Assembly (NCBI GenBank): GCA_900549155.1 | Contig: URNF01000012.1 | Coordinates: 1-28,630, forward strand | Length of the DNA stretch: 28,630 nucleotides | Origin: an uncultured Oscillospiraceae bacterium | GTDB taxonomy: Bacteria > Bacillota > Clostridia > Oscillospirales > Acutalibacteraceae | Direction of reading: 5' to 3' | In this document: piece by piece, positions 22,327 to 28,630 of the stretch | Layout: each line of letters opens with the position of its first letter | Numbering within the stretch: the stretch's first letter is position 1 | Translations under genes and position numbers: made by a program | Notes under the pieces: model-generated | The model's database searches: none | What the model was told of the DNA's origin: nothing | Seen by the model: the letters and a program-made list of their open reading frames with translations, nothing else

Positions 22327-23400
22327 TTATGTGAGATAGTTTTTGAACAGCGGGATCTTGCGTAACAGCCATGTGATGGCAAAACTTGCCGCAAATACCG
22401 CCGCCGCCAGCACCGGCACCGACAGGACGGGCAAAAACACGGGCAGGATGTGCAGCCTGTGCAGCAGCATGTTCAGAAGATCGTGCACAAGATAGATGCC
22501 GAAGCAGCACGAGGACAGCGTCCCGATGCGCGCGACCGCGCGCGGGGAGAAGGTGCGGCTGCCGAAATGCGTCGCAAAGAACAGGTAGACCGCCGCCGCT
22601 TCAAACAGCACGTTCGGCAGCAGATAGCCGTAAAGCTCGCTGTTCGGCTTGCCCGAAAGGAACGAAATGACGCCGCTTGCCGCCGCCGTGCCGACAAAGG
22701 ACAGGACGCCGAGCAGATAGATGCCGTGGCGCACCGCCGTGCGCGGCGGATAGCGATAGAGATAGCTGCCGAGCACAAAATAGCCCACAAAGCCCGTCAC
22801 CATATACAGCGACATTTTCCCCGCCTGAATGTCGATGACGTTGCGAAACGGCGGGATGAGCAGCAGCGCGTTTTGCAGGAATGTGAAAACAAAGGTGAGA
22901 ATGAGGAAATATTCCGTCAGCCGCTTGTCCGCCGTGATTTTGCGCAGCAGCGGGACAACGAGATAGAACCCGAGCAGCATCAAAAGGAACCACAGGTGAT
23001 AGTGCCCGAAAACGGTGCGCTTGACCATGTCGACAATGACCGAAAGCCCGAAGCCCTCGCTGCGCAGCAGCGCACCCAGCAGTGCATACACCGGCGACCA
23101 GAAAAGGAACGCCAGCACGATGCGGCGGATGTTTTTGGTGAAAAGCTTTTTGATCGGCATGTCGCGCGCGGGATCGAGAAACAAAATGCCGGAGATCATG
23201 CAAAAGATCGGCACGCAGAACCGCACCAGGCAGTCATAGGCATTGAAAACCTGCCATGCGGCGGTGTTCGGCGCCGCCGTGCGCCAGACGCTGTCCTTGC
23301 CGAGAAAATCGCCGGCGACAACATGCAAAAGCACCATGGCGAAGATTGCCGTGATGCGCAAAAGATCCAAAAAGACAATGCGCTCTCTTTTTTCTTCCAT
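22327..23400 (-). CDS. Acyltransferase 3 family membrane protein
   Basis: A 357-residue polytopic protein, about ten hydrophobic segments. The N terminus IVFLDLLRITAIFAMVLLHV is the classic start of PF01757 acyltransferases (OatA/WecH/NodX type), with the His of LLHV in the first helix and the following RFCVPIFCMISGILFLDP loop. These enzymes O-acetylate or O-succinylate cell-surface sugars, peptidoglycan or exported glycans. No serine-esterase C-terminal domain like that of OatA is present. The ATG has AGGAG upstream. It is the last gene downstream of an XRE regulator and a zinc-ribbon protein; substrate unknown. Confidence 0.9.
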   Translation of the reverse strand: MEEKRERIVFLDLLRITAIFAMVLLHVVAGDFLGKDSVWRTAAPNTAAWQVFNAYDCLVRFCVPIFCMISGILFLDPARDMPIKKLFTKNIRRIVLAFLFWSPVYALLGALLRSEGFGLSVIVDMVKRTVFGHYHLWFLLMLLGFYLVVPLLRKITADKRLTEYFLILTFVFTFLQNALLLIPPFRNVIDIQAGKMSLYMVTGFVGYFVLGSYLYRYPPRTAVRHGIYLLGVLSFVGTAAASGVISFLSGKPNSELYGYLLPNVLFEAAAVYLFFATHFGSRTFSPRAVARIGTLSSCCFGIYLVHDLLNMLLHRLHILPVFLPVLSVPVLAAAVFAASFAITWLLRKIPLFKNYLT

Positions 23401-23415
23401 CGTTTTCTCCTGTAA

Positions 23416-23441
23416 GAAAGGGAGCGCAAGCGCTCCCTTTC
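23416..23441 (-). terminator. Hairpin between zinc-ribbon and acyltransferase genes
   Basis: An 11-bp perfect stem (23416-23426 with 23431-23441). On the minus strand only TTTCTT follows, then the acyltransferase SD, so it is a weak terminator or attenuator inside a possible operon. Confidence 0.5.
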
Positions 23442-23457
23442 CGTATGGTACTTCTTT

Positions 23458-23793
23458 TTAGGCGCCGTAGCTGCCGAGAGCGCCGATGACGCCGACGGCG
23501 AAGATGCTGACGAAGATGGCGCTGAGAATGGACAGAGCGACCGCAACGATCACACCGATCAGCGCGCCCTTGCCGCAGCTTTTCGCCTTGAGCGGCTGCT
23601 GGTCCTTCCAGCAGAGATACAGGATGAGACCGATGATCGGGAAGAAAAAGCCGAGAACCGCAAACCCGCCGCTCGGCGCGTCGTCCGTCGCAGGGACGGT
23701 CGGCTGCTGCATGGGGGCGACGGCTGCGCCGCAGTGGACGCAGATGACGGCGGCGTCGTCAATTTCCTTGCCGCAATGGGTGCAATACTTCAT
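23458..23793 (-). CDS. Zinc-ribbon domain membrane protein
   Basis: 111 residues. An N-terminal zinc ribbon has two CxxC knuckles (Cys4/Cys7 in YCTHCGKE and Cys18/Cys21 in ICVHCGAA). A linker of Pro/Gln/Thr follows, then two membrane segments (about 42-62 and 75-107) joined by WKDQQPLKAKSCGKGALIG, a common arrangement in small clostridial membrane proteins of unknown role. GAGAGGA lies upstream of the ATG. It sits 57 nt after the XRE regulator gene on the same strand with no clear terminator between them. Confidence 0.85.
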   Translation of the reverse strand: MKYCTHCGKEIDDAAVICVHCGAAVAPMQQPTVPATDDAPSGGFAVLGFFFPIIGLILYLCWKDQQPLKAKSCGKGALIGVIVAVALSILSAIFVSIFAVGVIGALGSYGA

Positions 23794-23850
23794 AAAATTC
23801 CTCTCCTCGTTTTCATGATTTTATTTTTCAACGGCAATGCCGGAGAAAAC

Positions 23851-24432
23851 TCATTTATAGTGTCTGATGAACAGCCACAGGATGCAGATGATCTGCACCG
23901 GCACGCCGATCAGATACACAAGCCAAATGTTATACTGCAAAAATTGCAGATACACCGCCGTGAGCAGCGTCCACACAAACAGCGACACCGTGATAAACAC
24001 CAGAACGCGGCTGCGGAACCGACGGTTCATGCGCAGCACCACAAGGCAGGACACGGGGATCGCCCACACAAACGCCTGCCAGAAGTTGAAGCCGCTTTTG
24101 GTGTTGAGGTACACGAAAAAGACGGTCGCGATGAGCCACACGATGGCGACCGACAAAAGGCAGACGACGACGGAATACTGCATGGAGTCCTTGGTGCGCA
24201 CCTGGCGCGCATCCTGTCCGCCGCCCTTTTCCAGCAGCGTGTCCATGCGGATGCCGTAGAAGTCGCACAGCTCATACAGCACGTTGATGTCCGGCAGCGC
24301 GTCCCCTTTTTCCCAGCGGGAGACCGCCTTGTCGGAATACCCCAGCCGCTCGGCGAGCTGTGCCTGTGTGAGACCGCTGCTCTTGCGCAGCAAGGCCAGA
24401 TTTTCGGCAATAATCGGATGTAGATCTTTCAT
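23851..24432 (-). CDS. XRE-family regulator with C-terminal transmembrane domain
   Basis: 193 residues. The N-terminal HTH (about 8-63) reads LRKSSGLTQAQLAERLGYSD and KAVSRWEKGDALPDINVLYE, a standard XRE/Cro-CI domain. The C-terminal half has four hydrophobic helices (about 85-108, 115-135, 141-165, 169-189), so the regulator is membrane-anchored and may sense envelope state or a small molecule. There is no Shine-Dalgarno upstream of the ATG at 24432; instead a promoter is placed so that transcription should begin at the A of that ATG, giving a leaderless mRNA. Neighbours on the same strand are the zinc-ribbon and acyltransferase genes, which it may control. Confidence 0.9.
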   Translation of the reverse strand: MKDLHPIIAENLALLRKSSGLTQAQLAERLGYSDKAVSRWEKGDALPDINVLYELCDFYGIRMDTLLEKGGGQDARQVRTKDSMQYSVVVCLLSVAIVWLIATVFFVYLNTKSGFNFWQAFVWAIPVSCLVVLRMNRRFRSRVLVFITVSLFVWTLLTAVYLQFLQYNIWLVYLIGVPVQIICILWLFIRHYK

Positions 24433-24438
24433 ACTGAC

Positions 24439-24467
24439 AGAATACCATAAAATCCGCCGCCTTGCAA
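24439..24467 (-). promoter_or_regulatory. Promoter of the XRE gene, predicted leaderless
   Basis: The minus strand reads TTGCAA (24462-24467), 17-nt spacer, TATTCT (24439-24444). Seven nt beyond the -10 lies the A of the start codon (24432). Confidence 0.6.
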
Positions 24468-24492
24468 GCCCCTCGTTTGCGGTTTCTTTTTC

Positions 24493-24521
24493 TTGACAAA
24501 TTGCACAAAATGCGGTATAGT
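24493..24521 (+). promoter_or_regulatory. Promoter of rny
   Basis: Perfect TTGACA (24493-24498), 17-nt spacer, TATAGT (24516-24521). The predicted start near 24528 leaves a leader of about 258 nt. Confidence 0.88.
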
Positions 24522-24527
24522 GTAGGT

Positions 24528-24785
24528 GGTATCGTTTTGTCGCAGTGCCGACAAACGACCGTTTATATATATCGGAGAGAGCGCCTTTTGTGCCTGTCTC
24601 TACTGTATATAAAAAGTTTTACGCCGTTTTGACGGCTTTGGACACAGAAGATAGATTTCTTCTTTCCGGTTTTCTCCGCATTTTGCGGATTTTCATAAGT
24701 ATTTTTGAATATGTTATGAGTAAATTCCGACAGGAAGCGTCTGTCTTCTGCTGTTCGCGCATTCCCCAAAAACAGCAGGAGGTGC
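24528..24785 (+). promoter_or_regulatory. Long structured 5' leader of rny
   Basis: No gene is evident in this stretch. It holds several hairpins: CGTTTTGTCG/CGACAAACG (24533-24557, one bulge), GCCGT/ACGGC (24623-24636), TCCGCA/TGCGGA (24675-24689), GACAG/CTGTC (24729-24745), and CTGCTGTT/AACAGCAG (24748-24755, 24771-24778). The last one extends by wobble to 24780 and overlaps the ribosome-binding site AGGAGG (24777-24782). No known riboswitch consensus was recognised. Confidence 0.6.
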
Positions 24786-26366
24786 ATGAATTTGCCGCAG
24801 ATCAGTATGCTGATTGCCGTTTTGATGTGTGTCGGCGGTCTCGCCGTCGGCGCGGCGGTTGCCGCGTTCGTCGCATTCAAGGCAGGCATTGCGCATCGCA
24901 AAAAAGAAGCGGAAGCCGCCATCGGTTCTGCCGAGGCGGAAGCGGACCGCATCCGCAAGGAAGCAGCCCGCGCAGCAGAGCAAAAGAAAAAAGAAGCGCT
25001 TTTGGAAGCAAAGGACGAAATCCATCGCTATCGCAACGAGGCGGAGCGGGAGCTCAAGGATCGCCGCGTTGAGGTGCAGCGTCAGGAACGTCACGTGCAG
25101 CAAAAGGAAGAGGCGCTGGATCGCAAGGTTGAAAACTGCGAGAAAAAAGAGGAAGCTCTCACAAAGAAGCAAAAGGAGATCGACGACCGCCTGCGGGATG
25201 TCAACGATCTCAAAAAGAGCCAGTTTGAGATGTTAGAGCGCATTTCCGGTCTCACAAAGGAGCAGGCGAGAGAATATCTCCTGTCGCAGCTCACCGACGA
25301 ATTGACGCACGACAAGGCGCTGAAAATTCTGGAGATCGAAAATCAGCTCAAGGAAGAAGCCGATCAGAAGGCGCGGTTCATCATTTCGCACGCCATTCAG
25401 CGCGTTGCCGCCGACCAGGTGGCGGAGTCCACCGTGTCGGTCGTACCGCTGCCGAGCGACGAAATGAAGGGCCGCATCATCGGCAGAGAGGGACGCAACA
25501 TCCGTGCCATCGAGACGATGACGGGCGTTGACCTTATCATTGACGACACGCCGGAAGCCATCACGCTTTCGTGCTTTGACCCGGTGCGGCGGGAAATCGC
25601 CCGTCTGTCGCTGGAGCGGCTCATCACCGATGGGCGCATCCATCCGGCGCGCATCGAGGAAATGGTGGAAAAATCCCGCCGCGAGGTCGAGGCGACCATC
25701 AAGGCGGAGGGCGAACGCGCGGTGCTGGAAACGGGACTGCACGGCATCCATCCCGAGATCATGCGCCTTTTGGGCAGACTGCACTATCGCACCAGCTACG
25801 GACAGAATGTGCTTGACCATTCGATGGAAGTCGCTTTCCTGTCCGGCATGATGGCGAGCGAGCTGGGCATCGACCCGACCGTGGCGCGGCGCGCAGGTCT
25901 TCTGCATGACATCGGCAAGGCGGTGGATCACGAGGTCGAAGGCTCGCACGTCGAGATCGGCGTGGACATCGCCCGCAAGTATAAGGAAAACGAAGCGGTG
26001 GTGCATGCCATCCAGGCGCACCACGGCGACGTGGAAGCCACGACGGTGGTTGCCTGCCTGGTGCAGGCGGCGGACGCCATTTCGGCGGCGCGCCCCGGCG
26101 CACGGCGTGAGAATTTGGAGAACTACATCAAGCGTCTTGAAAAGCTCGAAGAGCTTGCCAACGAGTTTGAGGGCGTGGAGCGCTCCTTTGCCATTCAGGC
26201 GGGACGTGAGATCCGCATTCTGGTGCGTCCGGAAGCGGTCAACGACGATCAGATGGTCATTCTCGCGCGGGATATTGCCAAAAAGATCGAGGAGAACATG
26301 GATTATCCCGGTCAGATCAAGGTCAATCTCATCCGCGAAAACCGCGCTGTGGATTACGCAAAATAA
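24786..26366 (+). CDS. rny: Ribonuclease Y
   Basis: 526 residues, the usual size. A single N-terminal membrane helix (about 7-30) anchors it; a long charged coiled coil follows (about 31-200); then a KH domain with KGRIIGREGRNIRAIE (about 228-243); then the HD domain with RLHYRTSYGQNVLDHSMEVA, AGLLHDIGKAVDHE (about 369-382) and the His-rich IQAHHGDVE. RNase Y is the endonuclease that starts mRNA decay in many Firmicutes. ATG 24786 lies only 3-4 nt after AGGAGG; an in-frame TTG at 24792 would have more normal spacing, so the start is slightly uncertain. It is monocistronic, with its own promoter and terminator. Confidence 0.97.
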   Translation: MNLPQISMLIAVLMCVGGLAVGAAVAAFVAFKAGIAHRKKEAEAAIGSAEAEADRIRKEAARAAEQKKKEALLEAKDEIHRYRNEAERELKDRRVEVQRQERHVQQKEEALDRKVENCEKKEEALTKKQKEIDDRLRDVNDLKKSQFEMLERISGLTKEQAREYLLSQLTDELTHDKALKILEIENQLKEEADQKARFIISHAIQRVAADQVAESTVSVVPLPSDEMKGRIIGREGRNIRAIETMTGVDLIIDDTPEAITLSCFDPVRREIARLSLERLITDGRIHPARIEEMVEKSRREVEATIKAEGERAVLETGLHGIHPEIMRLLGRLHYRTSYGQNVLDHSMEVAFLSGMMASELGIDPTVARRAGLLHDIGKAVDHEVEGSHVEIGVDIARKYKENEAVVHAIQAHHGDVEATTVVACLVQAADAISAARPGARRENLENYIKRLEKLEELANEFEGVERSFAIQAGREIRILVRPEAVNDDQMVILARDIAKKIEENMDYPGQIKVNLIRENRAVDYAK

Positions 26367-26374
26367 GGCACGAG

Positions 26375-26406
26375 AAAGCGACGCCCACAGAGGGCGTCGC
26401 TTTTTT
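26375..26406 (+). terminator. Terminator of rny
   Basis: A 12-bp stem (26375-26386 with 26392-26403), ACAGA loop, six T residues. Confidence 0.92.
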
Positions 26407-26448
26407 CATGTGTACGGACGACAGTAAGAAAAAAAGGGGGGGACAGGT

Positions 26449-28488
26449 ATGACGGAAAAGAGCATCACGGCGCTTGCCGGCGTCGGCAGCCGCAGGGCGG
26501 AGCAATATGCAAGGCTCGGGGTTACGACCGTGGGTGAGCTTTTGCGGCTGTACCCCCGCACCTATGAGGACTGGTCAAAGCAGGTAACCGTGCCGACGGC
26601 GCCGGCGGGCGCGCCCTGCTGCGTGCGGGCAAAGATCGTCGGCGACCTGCAAAAGCGCCCGATGCAAAAGGGCGGCATGATGTACAGCGTTGCGGCAAGC
26701 GACGGGGTGTGTCTGTTCACCGTCACGCTGTTCAACGCGGGCTATACGGCGGCGCGCCTGCGCGCGGGGGAGACGTTTTTGTTCTTCGGCGCGGTGACCC
26801 GCACGCGCAGCGGGTTTCAGATGTTCGCGCCGCAGATAAAGTCCCCCGCCGAGGGCGGGTATATCCGCCCCATTTATCCGCAGACGGCGGGACTGTCCAG
26901 CCACATCACCGAGCGGCACATGAAGGCGGCGCTGGCGGAATATGACAAAACGCCGCAGACCGAGCTGGTTTCCGAGGAGGAGCGGGCGCGGCTCATGCTG
27001 TGCACCGCGCGCTTTGCGCTGCACAACATCCATTTCCCCGAGAGCGGGGAAGCGCTCAAAAAGGCAAGAGAACGGCTCATTTTCGACGAGCTGTATCTGT
27101 TCGAGTTGGGACTGCTCGGCAGGCGCGCGCAGCTGCGCGCCGTCGGCGGCAGGGTGCTGACGGCGGACGCGTCCGCCGCTTTTGAGGGCATGCTGCCGTT
27201 TGCGCTCACGGGCGCGCAAAAACGCGCGATCGCGGACGGCGTGCGGGATATGCAAAGCGGCAAGCCGATGTCCCGCCTTATCCAGGGCGATGTCGGCAGC
27301 GGCAAGACCGCCGTTGCGGCGTCGCTGATGCTGTCGGCGGTGCAAAGCGGGTGGCAGTGTGCGTTCATGGCGCCGACGGCGCTTTTGGCACAGCAGCACG
27401 CGCAGACGCTGCGGCATATGCTCGGCGACAGCGCGCGGGTGGTGCTTTTGATCGGCGGACTGCCCGCTGCCGAGAAGCGCGCGGCACTTGCCGCGATTGC
27501 GGACGGCAGCGCCGACATCGTCGTGGGCACGCACGCGCTTTTGTCGGACACGGTGCGGTTTTCCGATCTCGGGCTTGTCATCACCGACGAGCAGCACCGT
27601 TTCGGCGTGCAGCAGCGGACGACGCTTGCGGAAAAGGGCGTCCATCCGCATCTGCTCATCATGTCCGCCACCCCCATCCCGCGCACGCTGGCGATGTTCC
27701 TGTTCGGCGACATGGATGTATCGGTTCTGAACGAACGCCCCGCGGGGCGGCAGCCCGTCAAGACCTTTGCGGTCGGCACGGCGCTGCGCGAGCGGGTGTA
27801 TGCCTATATCCGCAAAAAGGCTGCGGCGGGACAGCAGGCGTATGTTGTGTGCCCGCTGGTGGAAAAAAGCGAGGAAAGCGACGCCGTCGACGCGGTGTCG
27901 TATTATAAAATGCTCAAAAGCGGCGCGCTGCGGGACATTCCCGTCGCGCTGCTGCACGGGCAGATGTCCGCAAAGGACAAGGAAGCGGCGATGGCGGCGT
28001 TTGCGGCGGGCGAGGTGAAGGTGCTGGTGGCGACAGTGGTGATCGAGGTCGGCGTCGACGTGCCGAACGCGACGCTCATGGTGATCGAGGATGCCGACCG
28101 CTTCGGCCTGTCGCAGCTGCACCAGCTGCGCGGGCGCGTCGGACGCGGCAAGGCGGCGTCCGACTGTGTGCTCATTTCCGACGCCGAAAACGAGGAAGCG
28201 AGAAGGCGGCTTGCGACCATGTGCAGCACCGCCGACGGCTTCAAAATTGCCGAAGAGGATTTCGAAATGCGCGGCCCCGGCGACTTTTTCGGCGACCGCC
28301 AGCACGGGGCGCTCCCGCAGATGCGCATAGCGCGGCTCTCGCGGGACATGGAGACGCTGCAAAGGGCGCGCGCGGCGGCGGAGCGGGTGCTGAAAAACGA
28401 TCCGCATTTGCAGAAAGCGGAAAACGCCGCCCTGCGCGCGGCGGTGGAAGCGCTTTTTGAAAACGGCGGGGACATGCTGTCCGATTGA
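26449..28488 (+). CDS. recG: ATP-dependent DNA helicase RecG
   Basis: A 679-residue superfamily 2 helicase that remodels stalled forks and Holliday junctions. The N-terminal wedge/OB region (about 50-150) precedes the motor. Motifs: PFALTGAQKRAI (about 248-259), IQGDVGSGKTAVAA (about 281-294, Walker A), DEQHRFG (about 380-386, the RecG form of DExH), MSATPIPRT (about 405-413), and FGLSQLHQLRGRVGRG (about 551-566). The C-terminal RPGDFF-type segment appears as RGPGDFFGDRQHG. The ATG has AGGGGGGG upstream. No clear promoter is seen between the rny terminator and this gene. The next gene follows 12 nt later. Confidence 0.97.
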   Translation: MTEKSITALAGVGSRRAEQYARLGVTTVGELLRLYPRTYEDWSKQVTVPTAPAGAPCCVRAKIVGDLQKRPMQKGGMMYSVAASDGVCLFTVTLFNAGYTAARLRAGETFLFFGAVTRTRSGFQMFAPQIKSPAEGGYIRPIYPQTAGLSSHITERHMKAALAEYDKTPQTELVSEEERARLMLCTARFALHNIHFPESGEALKKARERLIFDELYLFELGLLGRRAQLRAVGGRVLTADASAAFEGMLPFALTGAQKRAIADGVRDMQSGKPMSRLIQGDVGSGKTAVAASLMLSAVQSGWQCAFMAPTALLAQQHAQTLRHMLGDSARVVLLIGGLPAAEKRAALAAIADGSADIVVGTHALLSDTVRFSDLGLVITDEQHRFGVQQRTTLAEKGVHPHLLIMSATPIPRTLAMFLFGDMDVSVLNERPAGRQPVKTFAVGTALRERVYAYIRKKAAAGQQAYVVCPLVEKSEESDAVDAVSYYKMLKSGALRDIPVALLHGQMSAKDKEAAMAAFAAGEVKVLVATVVIEVGVDVPNATLMVIEDADRFGLSQLHQLRGRVGRGKAASDCVLISDAENEEARRRLATMCSTADGFKIAEEDFEMRGPGDFFGDRQHGALPQMRIARLSRDMETLQRARAAAERVLKNDPHLQKAENAALRAAVEALFENGGDMLSD

Positions 28489-28500
28489 ACGGAGGAAACG

Positions 28501-28630
28501 ATGGAGAGAAAGAAAACGGTGATCGTCGGCGGCGGCGCGGCGGGACTCGTGGCGGCGGTGCTGCTCGGCAGAGAGCTGCACGGGGACGTGCTGCTTTTGG
28601 AGCGCCTGCCGCGCGTGGGCAAAAAGCTGC
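28501..28630 (+). CDS. NAD(P)/FAD-dependent oxidoreductase, HI0933/YhiN-like, N-terminal part
   Basis: The frame opens at ATG 28501 and runs off the window, giving 43 residues. The dinucleotide-binding fold is clear: VIVGGGAAGLVAAVLLGREL (the GxGxxG-type FAD loop as GGGAAG), then the strand LLLERLPRVGKKL. The ER-x-P-R-x-GKKL segment is typical of the HI0933/BaiN flavoprotein family, whose physiological role is unclear. GGAGGAAACG precedes the start, 12 nt after recG, so it is probably co-transcribed with it. The rest of the protein lies outside the window. Confidence 0.82.
   Translation, partial: MERKKTVIVGGGAAGLVAAVLLGRELHGDVLLLERLPRVGKKL

Noticed and set aside
24545..25072. Plus-strand frame of 175 codons starting in the rny leader and overlapping rny
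   Set aside because: It starts at GTG without an SD and its second half is the wrong frame of rny.
26575..28581. A 668-codon minus-strand frame opposite recG
   Set aside because: Antisense shadow of a complete RecG; no independent start signal.

Overview
This 28.6 kb window is a densely packed, GC-rich piece of a Bacillota (Firmicutes) chromosome. The gene set is typical of that phylum: AddAB, RqcH, TrmK next to a Nif3-family protein, YlxM-Ffh, KhpA, RNase Y, HPr with both His15 and Ser46, and a G5/3D-domain wall protein. The high GC of the genes, together with an RNase P RNA of the class A rather than the Bacillus class B type, points to Clostridia, perhaps Oscillospirales/Ruminococcaceae-like. 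The lineage is an inference from composition and content. No mobile-element protein gene, phage gene, CRISPR array or tRNA was found.

Layout. Positions 1-1222 hold a divergent pair, a galactokinase-family gene (cut by the left edge, minus strand) and an AraC-type regulator. On the minus strand, 1224-7998 is the addB-addA recombination nuclease operon. From 8087 on the plus strand come a YetF/DUF421 membrane protein, a cyclase/formamidase-family enzyme, an isolated 5S rRNA, the RNase P RNA, a small DUF1858 redox-disulfide protein, and a trmK-nif3-rqcH operon (10337-13492) linked to translation quality control. On the minus strand, 13520-14605 holds tatD and ptsH (HPr), and 14821-18461 is the signal-recognition/ribosome-maturation operon ylxM-ffh-rpsP-khpA-rimM-trmD. 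A gene-poor, AT-richer, hairpin-rich kilobase follows (18462-19478). Then on the plus strand come a G5/3D-domain protein and a HAD phosphatase plus TIM-barrel epimerase operon. The minus strand carries a membrane-anchored XRE regulator, a zinc-ribbon membrane protein and an acyltransferase-3 (22327-24432). The right end has rny (RNase Y) with a long leader, recG, and the start of a HI0933-type flavoprotein.

How they work together. Most genes are housekeeping: DNA break repair (addAB, recG), RNA processing (rnpB, rny, trmK, trmD), ribosome building and rescue (5S, rpsP, rimM, khpA, rqcH), protein targeting (ffh, ylxM) and sugar regulation (ptsH, galK, AraC). Transcription units are unusually legible: several promoters match TTGACA-17-TATAAT closely, and most convergent gene ends share a bidirectional hairpin.

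The most interesting signals are non-coding. They are a ~250-bp structured, possibly repeated element abutting the ylxM promoter; a ~258-nt RNase Y leader ending in a hairpin that overlaps its own Shine-Dalgarno; a predicted leaderless XRE mRNA; paired palindromes around the 3D-protein promoter; and a 5S promoter embedded in the last codons of the upstream gene. I found no convincing new multi-gene system.
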